Shown piece by piece: positions 1-11,800 of a stretch of 64,000 nucleotides of DNA. The notes under the pieces are model-generated. The model was not told the origin of the DNA, made no database searches, and worked only from the letters and a program-made list of their open reading frames with translations. Positions within the stretch are counted from its first letter, which is position 1. Each line of letters opens with the position of its first letter. This DNA comes from Malus domestica. Taxonomy: Eukaryota > Streptophyta > Magnoliopsida > Rosales > Rosaceae. The DNA lies in the NCBI RefSeq assembly GCF_042453785.1, contig NC_091672.1, forward strand, positions 6,528,501 through 6,592,500, read 5' to 3'. A program made the translations under genes and the position numbers.

Positions 1-2072
1 AGTCTGTCAGAATGCCGGAAAAAAACCTCGAGAGCCACCAACTGCTAACTAGAACCTGGAGGGGCGCAAAACAAAATGAGTGGGTCAGTAAAACCAAAGA
101 GTTTTTCAAAACATTTCATTAAAACAATTCTAATCCCCTCACCGTAAAAACCTGTATACTTTCCCAGAAAATAGTATTTATACATATATATATACGCCAC
201 ATCATAACTCAGCACATATCCATCATCATAATATCTCAGAAATGATATGCCATGTCCAAAATATAATCAGAATGCATCAATATCAATCAGGTGAAATAAT
301 AAATCAACCGGAGACCCTACAATGGTCCTGTACGGCTGATTCTAAAGCTCAACATCCAATCCAACCGGAGTCACCTCGGTGACCTGTACGGTTCAACTCT
401 GCACGTCACTCGGAACTACATATAGTAGTCTGTACGATGACAGGTGTATAAATACGCTCTAGTGCTTCTCTCATCAATCATCGGCGCGCATAACTAAGGT
501 CACCCACTAGTTGGAATCACATCTAGTGATCTGTACAACTAGCATGTCGGAACCCTCACATGGTCTGTACGACATCCACCTACTTGGATCCAAGACGAGC
601 ATGCGGTGTGGTGAATAACAATATAAGCACTATCACCTAGGTGCAGGTTATGAGCTTTCAAGGCAATTCACATATATAACTCAGTTGAAATATAAATAAA
701 CTCACATGAACGTCCACCGCGTCAATTCACATATATATGCATCAGTAATCAAACTAAATATCTCAATGATTTCATGCATGGCAATTAAATTCATAACTTC
801 CATAAAAACGTATTTTCTGGGAAAAATAACTGTATATAGGTAATACGAAATCAAAACTGCCCACTCACTGATAAGTCGACGGGTCGTAACCCCCGTGGCG
901 TCCCTGGATACGCTCGTCCTCGGGATATACGTCACCTATATGCGAAACAACTATAAAAACGTTAATTTTAAACACATCACCAATAATTCGAAATAACTTC
1001 TCATACGGTGCTCAATTTGGGTATATGAATATACCACATCGATCTACTCGACGTCACGGACGTCGCATAATTTTTAGAACAATTTTTGGACTCTCCACGC
1101 GCCGGCCAGGGCACGGCCCTACGCGCGGCCCACGCGCAGGTGCCCTAACGGAAGTCGCGGACGGCGTCAGGAATATTCCTCGGAATATTCCGTCAAAAGC
1201 TAACGGTTACCGTTAGGGTTAACTAACGGCGTTAGCATATTCCGTTAACTTTAACGGAATATGCCATTGTCTTCTCCGGTGACGTCGCCGGTCGCCGGTG
1301 ACGTCGCCGGTCGCCGGTGACGTCGCCGGTTTCTGGGCAAAACTTCCAACTATGGTTTCTCACTCATTTTTCAACCATTTTCACGAAATTGGTACCAAAA
1401 TGAAGCTCTAAGCATGAGGAATCACATTACACCAATTTCAAGGTCTAAATTCCACTAAATTTTACCTGAGGTAGTTCGATAATTCGGCCAACTTTGAATT
1501 TCACGATCCCGACGTCCAAAACTTCCCAACGAACGTCCCCGAGCTTCCTTAGGACCTCCTAAAGCTCACTGTGAGCTTGGATTGTCCTAAAAATCCACCA
1601 ACATAAAGTTCATGAATAGTGCCACATTCGGTCCTCGGGTTTTAAACATGAAAACGAAGGAGTTCTTACCCGAAAATGGTATCTTTGAGTTCGTAGGACA
1701 CTCACGAACACGATGGTACTAATCTCCACGTCGATCCATGAAGTTTGGGGTGGTTTTGGTGTTGTCCGTACAGTTTTTGGGTGAGAGAGAGTGAGAGAGG
1801 GTCGGGGTAAAGGAGAGAGAGAGTCCACGGGATAGGGAGAGAGGGATGGAGGGTTTGTGATGTCCCAAAATGATCCCCACCATCCATTTGTCTAAATCCT
1901 TAACCGACAAACAATCCAACCATTCAAAATTTTATCCAACTTAATCAATTTTTTCCAAAGAAACTTAGGAACCATGAAAATTCAAAACATATTACACACA
2001 TACCTTAGTAACGTCGAAGGTAAAATCGTCATTTCACGCTCCCGATATATAAATCCCGGGACGAGCTGTGAC
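1..2072 (-). mobile_element. LTR-like retroelement fragment, left end outside window
   Basis: This stretch has no credible gene. Read on the minus strand it would begin TGTCACAGCTCGTCCCGGG at about 2072, which looks like the start of a plant Ty3/Gypsy LTR. Inside it are degenerate repeats carrying CTGTACGG or CTGTACGA (about 325-570), palindromic GGAATATTCC blocks (about 1170-1260) and a GC-rich minisatellite. The other end and any target duplication lie outside the window, so a solo LTR and a full element cannot be told apart. Family assignment is a guess; the repeat nature is more secure. Confidence 0.45.
1276..1332. repeat. 19-bp GC-rich minisatellite, three units
   Basis: Three successive units of CCGGTGACGTCGCCGGTCG lie inside the LTR-like fragment. 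Each unit holds the palindrome GACGTC and several CpGs, which stands out in an otherwise AT-rich window. Confidence 0.85.
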
Positions 2073-2187
2073 ACACTAATTCACGCCATCTTTTATAAAT
2101 ATAAAAATTGGTAAATCCATAGAAACATTTTCTTTACCAAAGTTTTCTTGCTTTAGTACCAAAACAAAAACACCTAAACAAGATATT

Positions 2188-2412
2188 AAGAACTTGTTTG
2201 AAAGTGCTCTTAAAATGACTACAAACGTTTTTGATGAAATTGATTTTGGATTCTAAAAGAGCTTTAAGTGCTTTGTAAAAGAAACACCAGATATGTGATT
2301 CATGTAGGAAGCACTTAAAGTGCTTTTGAAGGATCTACTGGGATTAATTTCAAAAACATTTTCACCAAAAACGTTTTCAGTCACTTTAAAAGCCTTCTAA
2401 ACGAGCCCTAAT
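2188..2412. mobile_element. MITE with about 45-bp imperfect terminal inverted repeats
   Basis: The left end (GTTTGAAAGTGCTCTTAAAA) is matched by the reverse complement of the right end (TTTTAAAGCC preceding TTCTAAACGAGCCC), with GACT and AAACGTTTT preserved on both sides. The interior also folds back (AGCACTTAAAGTGCTT). There is no coding capacity. The length of about 225 bp and the AT-rich body fit a hAT-like MITE; the exact ends and target duplication are not certain. Confidence 0.7.
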
Positions 2413-3487
2413 TTCTTAAGAACCAGATGAGCAAAAAGTGAATGAAAAACTAAAGCACCCTTCAACTTCTCGAAGGCATATTAAAAATTCCAAAATGTAG
2501 GATCAAGCAACGTTTGACCTGCAACTATTTCATAGAGCTTCAAGGTGTGTCAAGCTTGGGATCTAAGTCACAGTTACCCGCACGCCGACGCTGGTTTTAA
2601 TTGCTCTTAGTCATTCAACAAGATAACTCCGATTTCTCGAACTGAAACAGTGAATATGTTTATGAATGCTTTAAAATGCTTGAAGACATGAACAAAATCT
2701 GTTGAGCAGTAACTGAACTACCAGCACGCCAGTTCCAAAATCCTGTACACCGTCATGAGTGCGATATGTACTTCAAACAACAATAACAACAAAAACAAAG
2801 CCTTATCCCACTAAGTGAAGCGATATGTACTTCCAAACTTAAAATCAGAAGAAACGAAGAAACAGGTGAATGCATAACTCTTCGTATGGCCTAGTAAGTT
2901 TCAACAAGCATGAGCCACCTGTGCATGTTATAGTTTACCTTTCATCCGTTTTCTGAAACGTACACCAAGAATTTCAAATTCGATTAGAACAGTAAAACCT
3001 CGGTTGACGCAGATACAGCTTAAAGTCTGATAACAGAAGTCAAACTGAGAAGCTTTCAGGCTCACGACGATAAGCCATTTTAAACTGAACTACTATGAAC
3101 TTGGAAGTGCAAATGGTTGTGTAAAGTGGAGATGCACTCATTAATTCATAAGAAACAAGATCAAGAGAAACTTTTCACATCAGAAGAAAAAGGTAATGAA
3201 TAGAAAACTCATTAGATTATAGGGAAAATTATTATATCACTTAATAAACTGATTTAGCATCTATGCAGAACACGAACAATTACTCAAGTCCAGAAGTACC
3301 CAAATACACAAGTTACACTAATCCAGTGCTAAAAAATCTCTGCTTGTATTTACTTACATGTGCCATCTTGCCTGTTAACGCTAACAAAAATTCCCGCAAG
3401 TAAAGGAAACATGAAGAAGTATGTTAGTACCAACTTAAGAAAACCAACAATGCAGAAAGAACCAGAACGGTAGAGGCAATAAATAGC
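2413..3487. other. Spacer downstream of mTERF-A
   Basis: This is AT-rich sequence with no open frame of note. The part nearest 3487 must contain the 3' UTR of mTERF-A. I see no further element. Confidence 0.5.
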
Positions 3488-5290
3488 TTAATTCTTGGAA
3501 TAAATTTCATTCTTCAAATCCTCCCACATTTGAGGACCACTGGGATGACGATTTACATAAGAAGTAATAAAACATTTATCTGAGCAACAAATAATAGTGC
3601 TAAAGTTAAGCCGAGGATCAGCTGTTCCTTGATCTTTGAGCCAATTGTACATCAATGTCCTAAGCTGGACCCTTTCAATCTTATAGGAAAGATATCTTGG
3701 GAAGGTCACCAAGGTCGATATGGGGTAACCCAATTGATTTACAAGAAAATCAATCTTCTCTTCAATGATATCCTTCGTCTGGTTAAGAATTTGAGGGCTT
3801 ATTTTAATCATTGTACAGACATCCTCTGGACTCAAACCAGCTTTAACAATACAATCAAATCTTTCCTGAAGCTCCACTCCCTTGCCTCGAAATGCTTTCA
3901 GTGCTTCTTTAATATTGTCTGAGTTGTCTACAAATCCTACATCCAACAAAAACTTAATCTTTTGTGTCTTTGATCTAAGGTCATCTCCCGAATCTGGAAT
4001 TCGCTCAACTCTTTTACCCAAAACCCAATTCTTCAATACTTGTGGGTTCTCCTGGATGCATGTACACAATCTTTTCTTCCCAGTGTTCAAGTTTGAGAGT
4101 AAACTGATGGTTTTTTTCAAAGAACAAGAACCGAGAAGCAGGGGGTGGGAATGGACAATCTTCCCAATCTCTGCAACATTCATGTCAATCTCATTCAGGA
4201 ACAAAATGCATCGTCTTAAATTTGAAACAAATTTCACAACTGGAATCTGTGGAAATTGCAGAAATATTGAACACAGCTGGCTTTTTGTGGATCCAAATTT
4301 CAATAAGAACCCAATTAGTGAAAGTGTCCTTTCACCAGAACCGTCAAACAAAATATCTGGGTGCTGGCCAATCAATTGACCCAACTGTTCGGTACTGCAA
4401 CCCATCTCACTAAACAAACTAAGAACTTCAAGCATCCGGCTCCAATTATGAGAACTATCTGCTGACAATTTATCTTCAATCCAATTGGTTTTAAATCCAA
4501 AATTCTGCAATTTTTCCAAAACCTTAACAAATTCAACATTTACATCCCCAATTAAAAGACAAGGAGTAGCAACTATAAACTTAACAAAAGTAGATTGGCT
4601 AAGACCTAGTTCTTCATAAGCTTTAAGTTTCGATGTTAAAACCTCAAAGTCATATTGAAAGACTTCTGTCCATTCCTTGTAAATCTTTCCTATCTTACTG
4701 CGTGCAATTCCATAATGACATAGTACAGTATAATTGTGCGCTAATAACTTATCATCAGTCAAAAACGTCAAACTGCGTGGAAGAAGCAGAGAATACTCAG
4801 AAGGATTCAGACCCAAGCTCTCAAAGAAAGGCTCAAATTCGTTAATAGGATGGTACCGCAAGAACCGCGCAATTGCTCGCCCAATATCTTTCTGATTATT
4901 CTTCTTTGCAAGAATTTCTTTTTCAACATCAACCTGTCTCAGAAGCTTGTCGAGAAAGCAAGGCGAGTTTTTACTCATATTCTCTGCATCCGTGAACTGC
5001 AACCCTCTAGTACCATGCAAATAATCCAACAATGCAGCTTCCGCTTCTTTTCGAATGGAATAAGAAATTCGAACAGCATTTCTTCCCTTACCACTCGAAG
5101 TTTTATCCCAACTTTCGGAACTCTCATTTGCAGAAGCTCCATTGGTACTGTACGTTCTAAAGGTTGGGGCATTGCAGAAATACCCAAATGGCTGAAATGG
5201 GATTGGACGTGATCTAACACGGTTTTCGCAACAATTCAACGAAACCCATTTGCGAACAGATGCTAATCTGAGTTTCTGTAAATGGGTCAT
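3488..5290 (-). CDS. mTERF-family protein, SHOT1/MTEF18-like (mTERF-A)
   Basis: This is an uninterrupted 600-residue frame starting at the ATG complementary to 5288-5290. The first 50 residues are Arg/Ser-rich with almost no acidic residues and contain TFRTYST, which fits a mitochondrial presequence. From about residue 140 the protein has the helical-repeat character of mTERF proteins, with recurrent Leu/Pro patterns such as RFLRYHPINEFEPFF (about 142-156), LPRSLTFL, HPDILF, HPLLLG, ENPQVL, SPQILN and FPRYLSY. Plant mTERFs bind organellar nucleic acid and affect transcription, splicing or translation. The closest remembered relative is Arabidopsis SHOT1/MTEF18, a mitochondrial protein linked to heat tolerance. 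A near-full-length paralogue lies at 28417-30159. Family is certain; the exact orthologue is not. Confidence 0.93.
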   Translation of the reverse strand: MTHLQKLRLASVRKWVSLNCCENRVRSRPIPFQPFGYFCNAPTFRTYSTNGASANESSESWDKTSSGKGRNAVRISYSIRKEAEAALLDYLHGTRGLQFTDAENMSKNSPCFLDKLLRQVDVEKEILAKKNNQKDIGRAIARFLRYHPINEFEPFFESLGLNPSEYSLLLPRSLTFLTDDKLLAHNYTVLCHYGIARSKIGKIYKEWTEVFQYDFEVLTSKLKAYEELGLSQSTFVKFIVATPCLLIGDVNVEFVKVLEKLQNFGFKTNWIEDKLSADSSHNWSRMLEVLSLFSEMGCSTEQLGQLIGQHPDILFDGSGERTLSLIGFLLKFGSTKSQLCSIFLQFPQIPVVKFVSNLRRCILFLNEIDMNVAEIGKIVHSHPLLLGSCSLKKTISLLSNLNTGKKRLCTCIQENPQVLKNWVLGKRVERIPDSGDDLRSKTQKIKFLLDVGFVDNSDNIKEALKAFRGKGVELQERFDCIVKAGLSPEDVCTMIKISPQILNQTKDIIEEKIDFLVNQLGYPISTLVTFPRYLSYKIERVQLRTLMYNWLKDQGTADPRLNFSTIICCSDKCFITSYVNRHPSGPQMWEDLKNEIYSKN

Positions 5291-5313
5291 GACAAATTTG
5301 AAGAGATTCCAAC

Positions 5314-5395
5314 CTAGTAATTACTATATGTGCCTAAAACGCCCAGATTTTCAGGTTAACACAAATAAATATGGAGTCTCTGTACGAAGTATTAC
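5314..5395 (-). other. Predicted 82-bp 5' UTR intron of mTERF-A
   Basis: Reading on the minus strand, CCAAG/GTAAT gives a donor at 5395 and TTACTAG/GTTGG an acceptor at 5314, 23 bases before the ATG. The paralogue has an intron in the same place (30184-30268), with the same CCAAG/GTAA donor and an xxCTAG/G acceptor. This supports a real leader intron. Confidence 0.65.
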
Positions 5396-5396
5396 C

Positions 5397-5956
5397 TTGG
5401 GCTTTTGACGAACATCAGGCATGGGACCAATACTCGGCGAGATTTTGCAGGAGCTTCTGGTACCGATGCCGATTGAGTTGTTCTCTGACTCTGCGCGAAG
5501 GGTTTTAGCACTTTTTTGTTCCTGGGTCAGGGGTCATTAGGGTTTTAGAACTGAACGTGCCCAGTCGAAGGAAATATTTTGGGGGTTTTTTTTCCGCCTG
5601 TCTGAGAACCAAATCTCAGGTGTTTTCCTACCCTCTCCCGTTACCTCTACGAAGTTTTGGGCCAAATCATAGTGGGTGCACTTTTATTTTTAAAACTGGG
5701 GGCCCAATTACCTTTTAAGCCCACTCAAAAGGCGGATAAATTTCTTTTTAGTGATTTTTATACACCATTTTATGTCTTACTAAAGCGTGTGTAGAAGACA
5801 TTTTTTGAACCATGACATGCTATACTCGACTTACACGTTTTAAATGTATTTATATGCTGAATTTCTTCAATAATTTTTTTATGACAAAAAAAAGTCAAAT
5901 ATTTGAAAAAAAAATGAATAATATTCGACCATACTTGAAAAAACCCCTCATAAACC
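5397..5956 (-). promoter_or_regulatory. Upstream region of mTERF-A
   Basis: This holds the first leader exon and probable promoter. The first 150 bases are mixed in composition; beyond that the sequence is AT-rich. I see no clear TATA box that I would commit to, and no other gene. Confidence 0.4.
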
Positions 5957-6094
5957 AATCAAAGTAGTTGAATAAAAAAAGGTCGTACCCAGTGCACAAG
6001 GCTCCCGCTTTACGCAGGGTCTGGGAGAAGTGAATGTCGGCTAGCCTTACCCCCATTTATGGAGAGGCTGCTCCCAAAATCAAAGTAGTTGAAT
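5957..6094 (-). mobile_element. 5'-truncated SINE (Au-like) with 17-bp target duplication
   Basis: The 104-bp body (5974-6077) is, on the minus strand, the 3' part of a widespread plant SINE: GGGTAAGGCTAGCCGACATT, then CAGACCCTGCGTAAAGCGGG, then GCACTGGGTACGACC followed by a T run. It is flanked by perfect 17-bp direct repeats, AATCAAAGTAGTTGAAT, at 5957-5973 and 6078-6094. The tRNA-like head is missing, so the copy is 5'-truncated. Recognition of the Au-like family is from memory; the target duplication is read directly. Confidence 0.85.
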
Positions 6095-6149
6095 CCACAT
6101 AATAAAATCGGTTTTTTAATTTTCATCTACATTCTATTGAATTTATATT

Positions 6150-7400
6150 AAGAATAGAGAAAATAATATTTAATAAACAATTGATTCAATTACATTATTG
6201 ATAACTCATTGTGAGGCTAACCCCACTCCCTCCCTTAGTATAGAAAACATCGTTTGTTCAAAATAAAAAAAAAACGATCATTTGACAACTAATTGAATCA
6301 CATTATTATGCGCATCGAAAGGCTTTTTTTTATAATTGGTACAACATGCCTTTTAAGTGTTTAAAAATAATACAACTGATTGAATCAAATTATTGTGCGC
6401 ATGTGAAAGATCTTTTTTTATCACTGGCTCTACGCGGCTCTTAAGATGTTTTGGACATGTTTAAAAATAGAGAAAATAATATTTAATAAACAACTGATTG
6501 AATTACAATATTGCTAACTCAATGTGAGGCTAAGCTCACCCTCTCCTCCTTAGTGTAGATAATATCGTTTGTTCGAAGAAAAAATAATCATTTGACAACT
6601 AATCAAATCACATTATTCTGCTTGTGCGAAAGACCTTTTTTTTATAACTAGCACTATGCACCTCTTAAGATAGGCTGGTTTGGTATTGTTGTGCTTTAAA
6701 AAAAATTGTTTCCGCTGTGCTGTGAGAATAAGCTCATTTTTGCTGCTTCACATTTTCAGTTTTTTTTTCACCCAAAACTGTGAAAATAAATTGTTTTTAA
6801 GTGTTTACCAAACACCTTTTTGAGTTCACTTTTTTTTTATACCCACTTTTTATAAAAGCATCTCAGTACCAAACAAGTACTAAAAATAGAGAAAATAATA
6901 TTTAATAAACAATTAATTGAATCATATTATTGATAGCCCATTGTGAGGCTAAGCCCACCCTCTTCCCCTTAGTGTATATAATATCGTTTGTTCGAAGAAA
7001 AAAAAATCATTTGACAACTAATTGAATCACATTATTATGCGCATGTGAACGACATTTTTTATTACTGGCACTACGCGCCTGTTAAGATGTTTTGAACATG
7101 TTAAAAAATAGAGAAAATAATATTTAATAAACAACTGTTTGAATCACAATATTGCTAGCCCGTTATGAGGCTAAGCTCACCCCTTCTCCCTTAGTGTAGA
7201 TAATATCGTTTGTTCGAAAAAAAAAAAGAAAAAAAAACAATCATTTGACAACTAATTGAATCACATTATTATGTGCGTGCCTTTTTATAACCGGCACTAC
7301 GTGCCTCTTAATATGTTTTGAACATGTTTAAAAATAGAGAAAATAATATTTAATAAACAACTGATTAAATCACATTATTACTAGCCTATTGTGAGGTACT
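6150..7400. repeat. Tandem array (about 220-310 bp units) containing a SINE-like tail
   Basis: The marker AGAGAAAATAATATTTAATA recurs near 6155, 6465, 6886, 7105 and 7329, giving spacings of roughly 309, 422, 219 and 224. The 422 interval contains a MITE insertion. Each unit also carries a CATTATTG...TTGTGAGGCTAA...CCTTAGTGTAGATAATAT...TTTGTTCGAAAA block, which resembles the 3' tail of the SINEs at 48.2-48.5 kb. There is no coding capacity. Confidence 0.8.
6672..6881. mobile_element. MITE inserted in the tandem array
   Basis: The left end GGTTTGGTATTGTTGTGCTT pairs with the reverse complement of the right end (TGTTTGGTACTGAGATGCTT). The element interrupts one unit of the surrounding array and explains its extra length. 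Exact boundaries are good to a few bases. Confidence 0.65.
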
Positions 7401-7772
7401 AATTATACAAAAAATAATATAAAAAAAATTGTACAAAAATAATTCATTATTAAAATAACATTGTTTATATGACGAAAATACCCTTGCATTACTTGGTGCA
7501 TTATTTTGGATTGCTTTTGAAGTTTTTTGTTTGAGGGGCATTTTTGTCCAAAAAATATTGTTCATTGGGCTGTTGGCTTTAGATATAAGATTGTTTTTTG
7601 TGAAGCTTGTGACCCAAAAAAATATTGTTCATTGGGCTGTTGGCTTTATTTATAAGATAAATCTTTTTTAATTTTAAACATAGATTTTGTCTGGTTTATT
7701 TAATTTGATGGCTACAGAGGTGGGGTGTGCGAGAAGCGAAAAAGTGTATGTGTGAAAATTGCTTCTCTTTCT
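7401..7772. other. AT-rich spacer
   Basis: This contains a local duplication of AAAATATTGTTCATTGGGCT (about 7550 and 7618), including the following TGTTGGCTTTA. There is no gene. Confidence 0.6.
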
Positions 7773-7861
7773 TATAAAGATGATGCTAGAGAATCCACAT
7801 TTTGTTGTTCAATCGAAGTGGGGTCCCCAATTAAAGTAGGTCTCACCTTTGTTAGAGCGAT
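7773..7861. mobile_element. Left half of a MITE split by the Tat retrotransposon
   Basis: The terminal repeat TTATAAAGATGATGCTAGAG, then CACATTTTGT, is matched in inverted form at 21575-21617, across the retrotransposon. Joining the flanks with one copy of the 5-bp duplication gives a MITE of about 140-150 bp. Confidence 0.75.
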
Positions 7862-7974
7862 TGTAGACATTGAAATTTTGTTGAAATAAATGTTAGCCAT
7901 CACATTAAAATTACATTTGTAAACATTGAAATTTTAGTGAAATAAATGTTGACCATTGCATTAAAACTACAACC

Positions 7975-8285
7975 TTCACCCAAATTCACCTACAACATAC
8001 ACCCAAATTCACCTACAACAATCCATCCAAATTCACCTACAACCTTCACCCAAATTCACCTACAACATACACCCAAATTCACCTACAACAATCCATCCAA
8101 ATTCACCTACAACCTCCACCCAAATTCACCTACCCAAATTCACCTACAACATACACCCAAATTCACCTACAACAATCCATCCAAATTCACCTACAACCTC
8201 CACCCAAATTCACCTACCCAAATTCACCTACAACATACACCCAAATTCACCTACAACAATCCACCAATTCACCTACAACATCCAC
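7975..8285. repeat. Minisatellite in the LTR U3 region
   Basis: The core CCAAATTCACCTACAAC is repeated about 13 times with alternating linkers (ATACAC, AATCCAT, CTTCAC, CTCCAC). This gives higher-order blocks of about 66 and 84 bp. The same array is present in the 3' LTR at 20761-21071. Confidence 0.95.
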
Positions 8286-8322
8286 CAAAACAAATGGATG
8301 GTGGTGGTTCATTCCCAAAGCC

Positions 8323-8330
8323 TATAAATA
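8323..8330 (+). promoter_or_regulatory. TATA box in 5' LTR
   Basis: TATAAATA sits in the short palindrome GCCTATAAATAGGC, just after the minisatellite and about 450 bp before the LTR end. This is a fitting place for the retroelement promoter. The 3' LTR copy is at 21109-21116. Confidence 0.75.
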
Positions 8331-8777
8331 GGCTCCTCCATCAAAGAATCAAGGGAGGATTTTTTTTACATACACTTTCTCTACTCCCAAATTGGAAGAG
8401 AAGTCACACCACACCAAAGCCTTGAAGCCTCGAAACTTAGAAGCTCTCAAGCAAATCCCGAAGGATCAAGAAAGCCCTCTTCGTTCTTCGTGAAATCCTC
8501 CTTCAAGATCAAGCCACAACGCCCCTTGAAGAACTTCCACCCATTCAAGATCAAGCCCCGACGGCCCTTGAAGAAGGTGTTCATCATTCATCAACTGTTC
8601 GTCCAAGATCAAGCCTCGACGGCCCCTGGATCAACAACACTACATCTACACGTTTCAAAGATAGAATCAGAGGCCAAATTCGTAGAAGAGATTGTAACCC
8701 CTAAATCATTAATACAAATATTATTTTGTACACGTGTTCTTGTCTCATTCATTACAGGAATTCCGTGTTTACAAATT

Positions 8778-8795
8778 TGGCACGCCCAGTGGGAC
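8778..8795 (+). other. Primer-binding site
   Basis: TGGCACGCCCAGTGGGAC starts four bases after the LTR end. It begins TGG, as expected for pairing with a tRNA ending CCA. I do not assign the tRNA species. Confidence 0.75.
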
Positions 8796-8840
8796 AGTCT
8801 CTACCTCTCATCTCTATCTTTGAATCCGCAACAAGCACAA

Positions 8841-11800
8841 ATGGCGTCAAGGAAGGCCCAAGTTGTTCTCGCTGCCAATGCAAGAAACAAGAGCGTCATC
8901 ACGACAGGGGGCATCACTTCAGGCATCATAACTCGAAGTAAGGCAAAAGCTCTTTCCGCCGCCTCTTCCGCCCCTTCATCAACTCCGCCGAAGGCACAAG
9001 AGCACCCGAGGTTCGAACCGGTGATCACCCTGGCCTCGCTCAGGGCGCCAAGAGAGGAAAGCCAGAGGAAGTACTCTGAATCCTTACTTTCCGATGCCGA
9101 CTCGAGCAGCGGCATAGCTATGCAAGTCATGGTTACCGGAACAACTTCAATTGAGGAGCAGCTGGCTCAGATGAACGAAGCAATCGCAAAGCTCACAAGG
9201 ACTGTGGAGGAAAAAGACCTGCAAATCGCAGCACTTGTTAACCAACTAGATGCAAAGCCCGATGAGAAAGCCAGGCAAGGGGATAATCCGGTAAAGAAGG
9301 AAAACGACGAGGATGAGGAACCTCCAGTGGAGAACGTCGAAGAGACGCTGAAGCTAGACCAAGCGGCGACACTCATGGGGTCTCTCTCTATCCAGCAGCT
9401 GCAGGAGATGATCGCCAACACCATCAAGGCGCAGTATGAAGGAAGCTCACATGATTCCGTACTATACTCAAAGCCCTACTCCAAGAAGATTGACGCTTTG
9501 AAGATGCCAAAGGGCTATCAACCACCAAAGTTTATGCAGTTCGATGGAAAGGGGAACCCGAAGCAACATATCGCCCACTTCATTGAAACCTGCAGCAATG
9601 CTGGAACAGAGGGAGACTACCTCGTCAAGCAGTTCGTGCGCTCGCTGAAAAGCAACGCCTTTGACTGGTACACCGACCTCGAGCCCGAGTCTATCAGCAG
9701 TTGGGATCAGCTAGAAAAGGAATTCCTCAACCGTTTCTACAGCACGCGCCGCACCGTAAGCATGCTGGAGCTGACCAGTACGAAACAGTGGAAGGAGGAA
9801 CCCGTCGTCGACTACATCAATAGATGGCGTTCATTAAGTCTGGATTGCAAAGATCGGCTCTCTGAAACCTCTGCCATTGAGATGTGTGTTCAAGGCATGC
9901 ACTGGGGGTTACATTACATTCTCCAAGGCATAAAACCAAGAACGTTTGAGGAGCTGGCAACGCGCTCCCACGACATGGAGCTGAGTATCGCCAATCACGG
10001 AAAGAATGAGCCGATCACCCACTTCAAGAAGGATAAGGTGTTCGCCCCGAGTGTGGACAAGACCGGAAAAAAGCCTGCAAAGGAAACTTTTACTGTCAAC
10101 ACTACCCCCATCAAAACCCCATCCGCGCCTATCAAGACCACCTCTGCACCTATCAAGATTTCCTCCAAGACCAAGGCAAAGGAGACAAAAAGAAGTGAGC
10201 CTCCTCGCACCCAAGACAAGTATAAAAACACCTTGAGAGAGTTGGAGCAAAAGACGTACCCTTTTCCTGACTCAGACGTGGATGCAATGTTAGATGACTT
10301 GCTGGAAAAGAAGGTAATTGAGTTACCAGAGTGCAAGCGCCCTGAAGAAATGAATCGAACGAACGATCCTAGGTACTGCAAGTACCATCGTATCGTAAGC
10401 CATCATGTGGGCAAATGCTTCGTCCTCAAAGAACTCATTATGAAGCTAGCGCAACAAGGGAGAATCGAGCTAGACCTTGAGGACACAGCCGCAACACATA
10501 CTACTACAGTGGCGTTCGGATCCTTCGATCCCGTGCCTCTCCAAACGACATTCAACCATTCCTATCAATGTGCAAGCTACACGGCGCCTTCTACACAACC
10601 ATCGCCGGGGGCAAACGAACAAGATGCGTATACCGATGATGATGAAGGATGGACATTGGTGACCTACAAAAAAACAAAGAAACCAAAACCACAAGCCACA
10701 AGACCAAAGGTGGAACAAGTGAGAAAACACCGTCGCCGCAACAGTAGGAAGCCTAAAAGAAACGTAAAAGTCGATAAGCCAACGTATGCTGGGGAACCCG
10801 TGGAGCAAGAGCCACGCATTCCTGTCTCCTTGCGCGAGTACTTCCCGAATGACTTCTTCCAACAGTGCACCATCGCTGCATGCCATATGGTCGAAGTAGA
10901 AACGGAAGAACCTTCAAAAAGCAAAGATACCACCACTGAGGGAGAAAAAACTCTCACGCTCGAAGAAGGTCTGCCAACACACTTTAGCATTGAGGAAGCG
11001 CTACGATTACCAAAGAAGATGCGAATAGCATTAGCAGCGGCCTTGGAAAGTCCCAATGAACATGAAGTGCAAGAAAGCAAGAACGAAGACTTGAAGCTTC
11101 GGCCACATGAATGTGCCACATGTTGTGCCATAGAGGACGCAATCCATTTCACCGACGAAGACTTGCTGCTAGGATCCAAGCCTCACAACCGTCCTCTCTT
11201 CGTCTCTGGGTATGTAAAGGAGCACAAAGTCAACCGCATGCTTGTGGATGGTGGATCAGCCATAAACATCATGCCAAAGTCGACAATGATTACAATCGGC
11301 ATCAAGGCGGATGAACTGTCCCTAAGTCGTCTACTAATCCAAGGTTTTAATCAAGGAGGACAAAGAGCGATGGGCATGATCCGAGTGGAGATGACTATTG
11401 GCGAACTCAAGTCGAGCACGATATTCCACGTGATTGATGCAAGAACTTCCTACGGCTTACTCTTAGGAAGGCCTTGGATCCATGCGAATGGAGTAGTACC
11501 GTCCACCCTTCACCAATGCTTAAAATTCTACCGAGAAGGAGTGAAGGTGATCTATGGCGACACCAAACCATTCACTGAAGCCGAATCACATTTCGCAGAC
11601 GCCAAGTTCTACATGGATGAAGACATGGTGCCCGAAGCTCTTCCAAAAGAGATCAAATCCACGGGCAAAGCAACACCTAAAAAGCAGGAACGACAAGCCA
11701 TGCCCAAGAAGCAAGAAGAAGAAGTTACGCCGTCTTCAAGCAAGAACGATAATGAGCCGGCTAAACGTGCAACAACAAAGGAGAGTAAGACGCCCTCAAA

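Larger units (their letters stand above)
7862..8773 (+). repeat. 5' LTR of the Tat element
   Basis: It begins TG and ends CA. It holds a minisatellite at about 7975-8285, a TATA box, and in the downstream half three spaced copies of a CAAGATCAAGCC...CGGCCC(T)TGAAGAA motif. The open frame across it (7946-8425) is a by-product of the minisatellite. Confidence 0.97.

Noticed and set aside
1025..1216. 63-residue Arg-rich ORF
   Set aside because: It falls in the GC-rich, palindromic part of the LTR-like fragment with no family resemblance.
7946..8425. 159-residue ORF rich in Pro/Thr/Asn, repeated at 20732-21211
   Set aside because: It lies wholly inside the LTR and is created by the minisatellite; the identical second copy is simply the other LTR.
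8490..8840. N-terminal extension of gag-pol through the LTR
   Set aside because: It starts at a GTG and crosses the LTR end and primer site; the first ATG after the primer site (8841) is the natural gag start.
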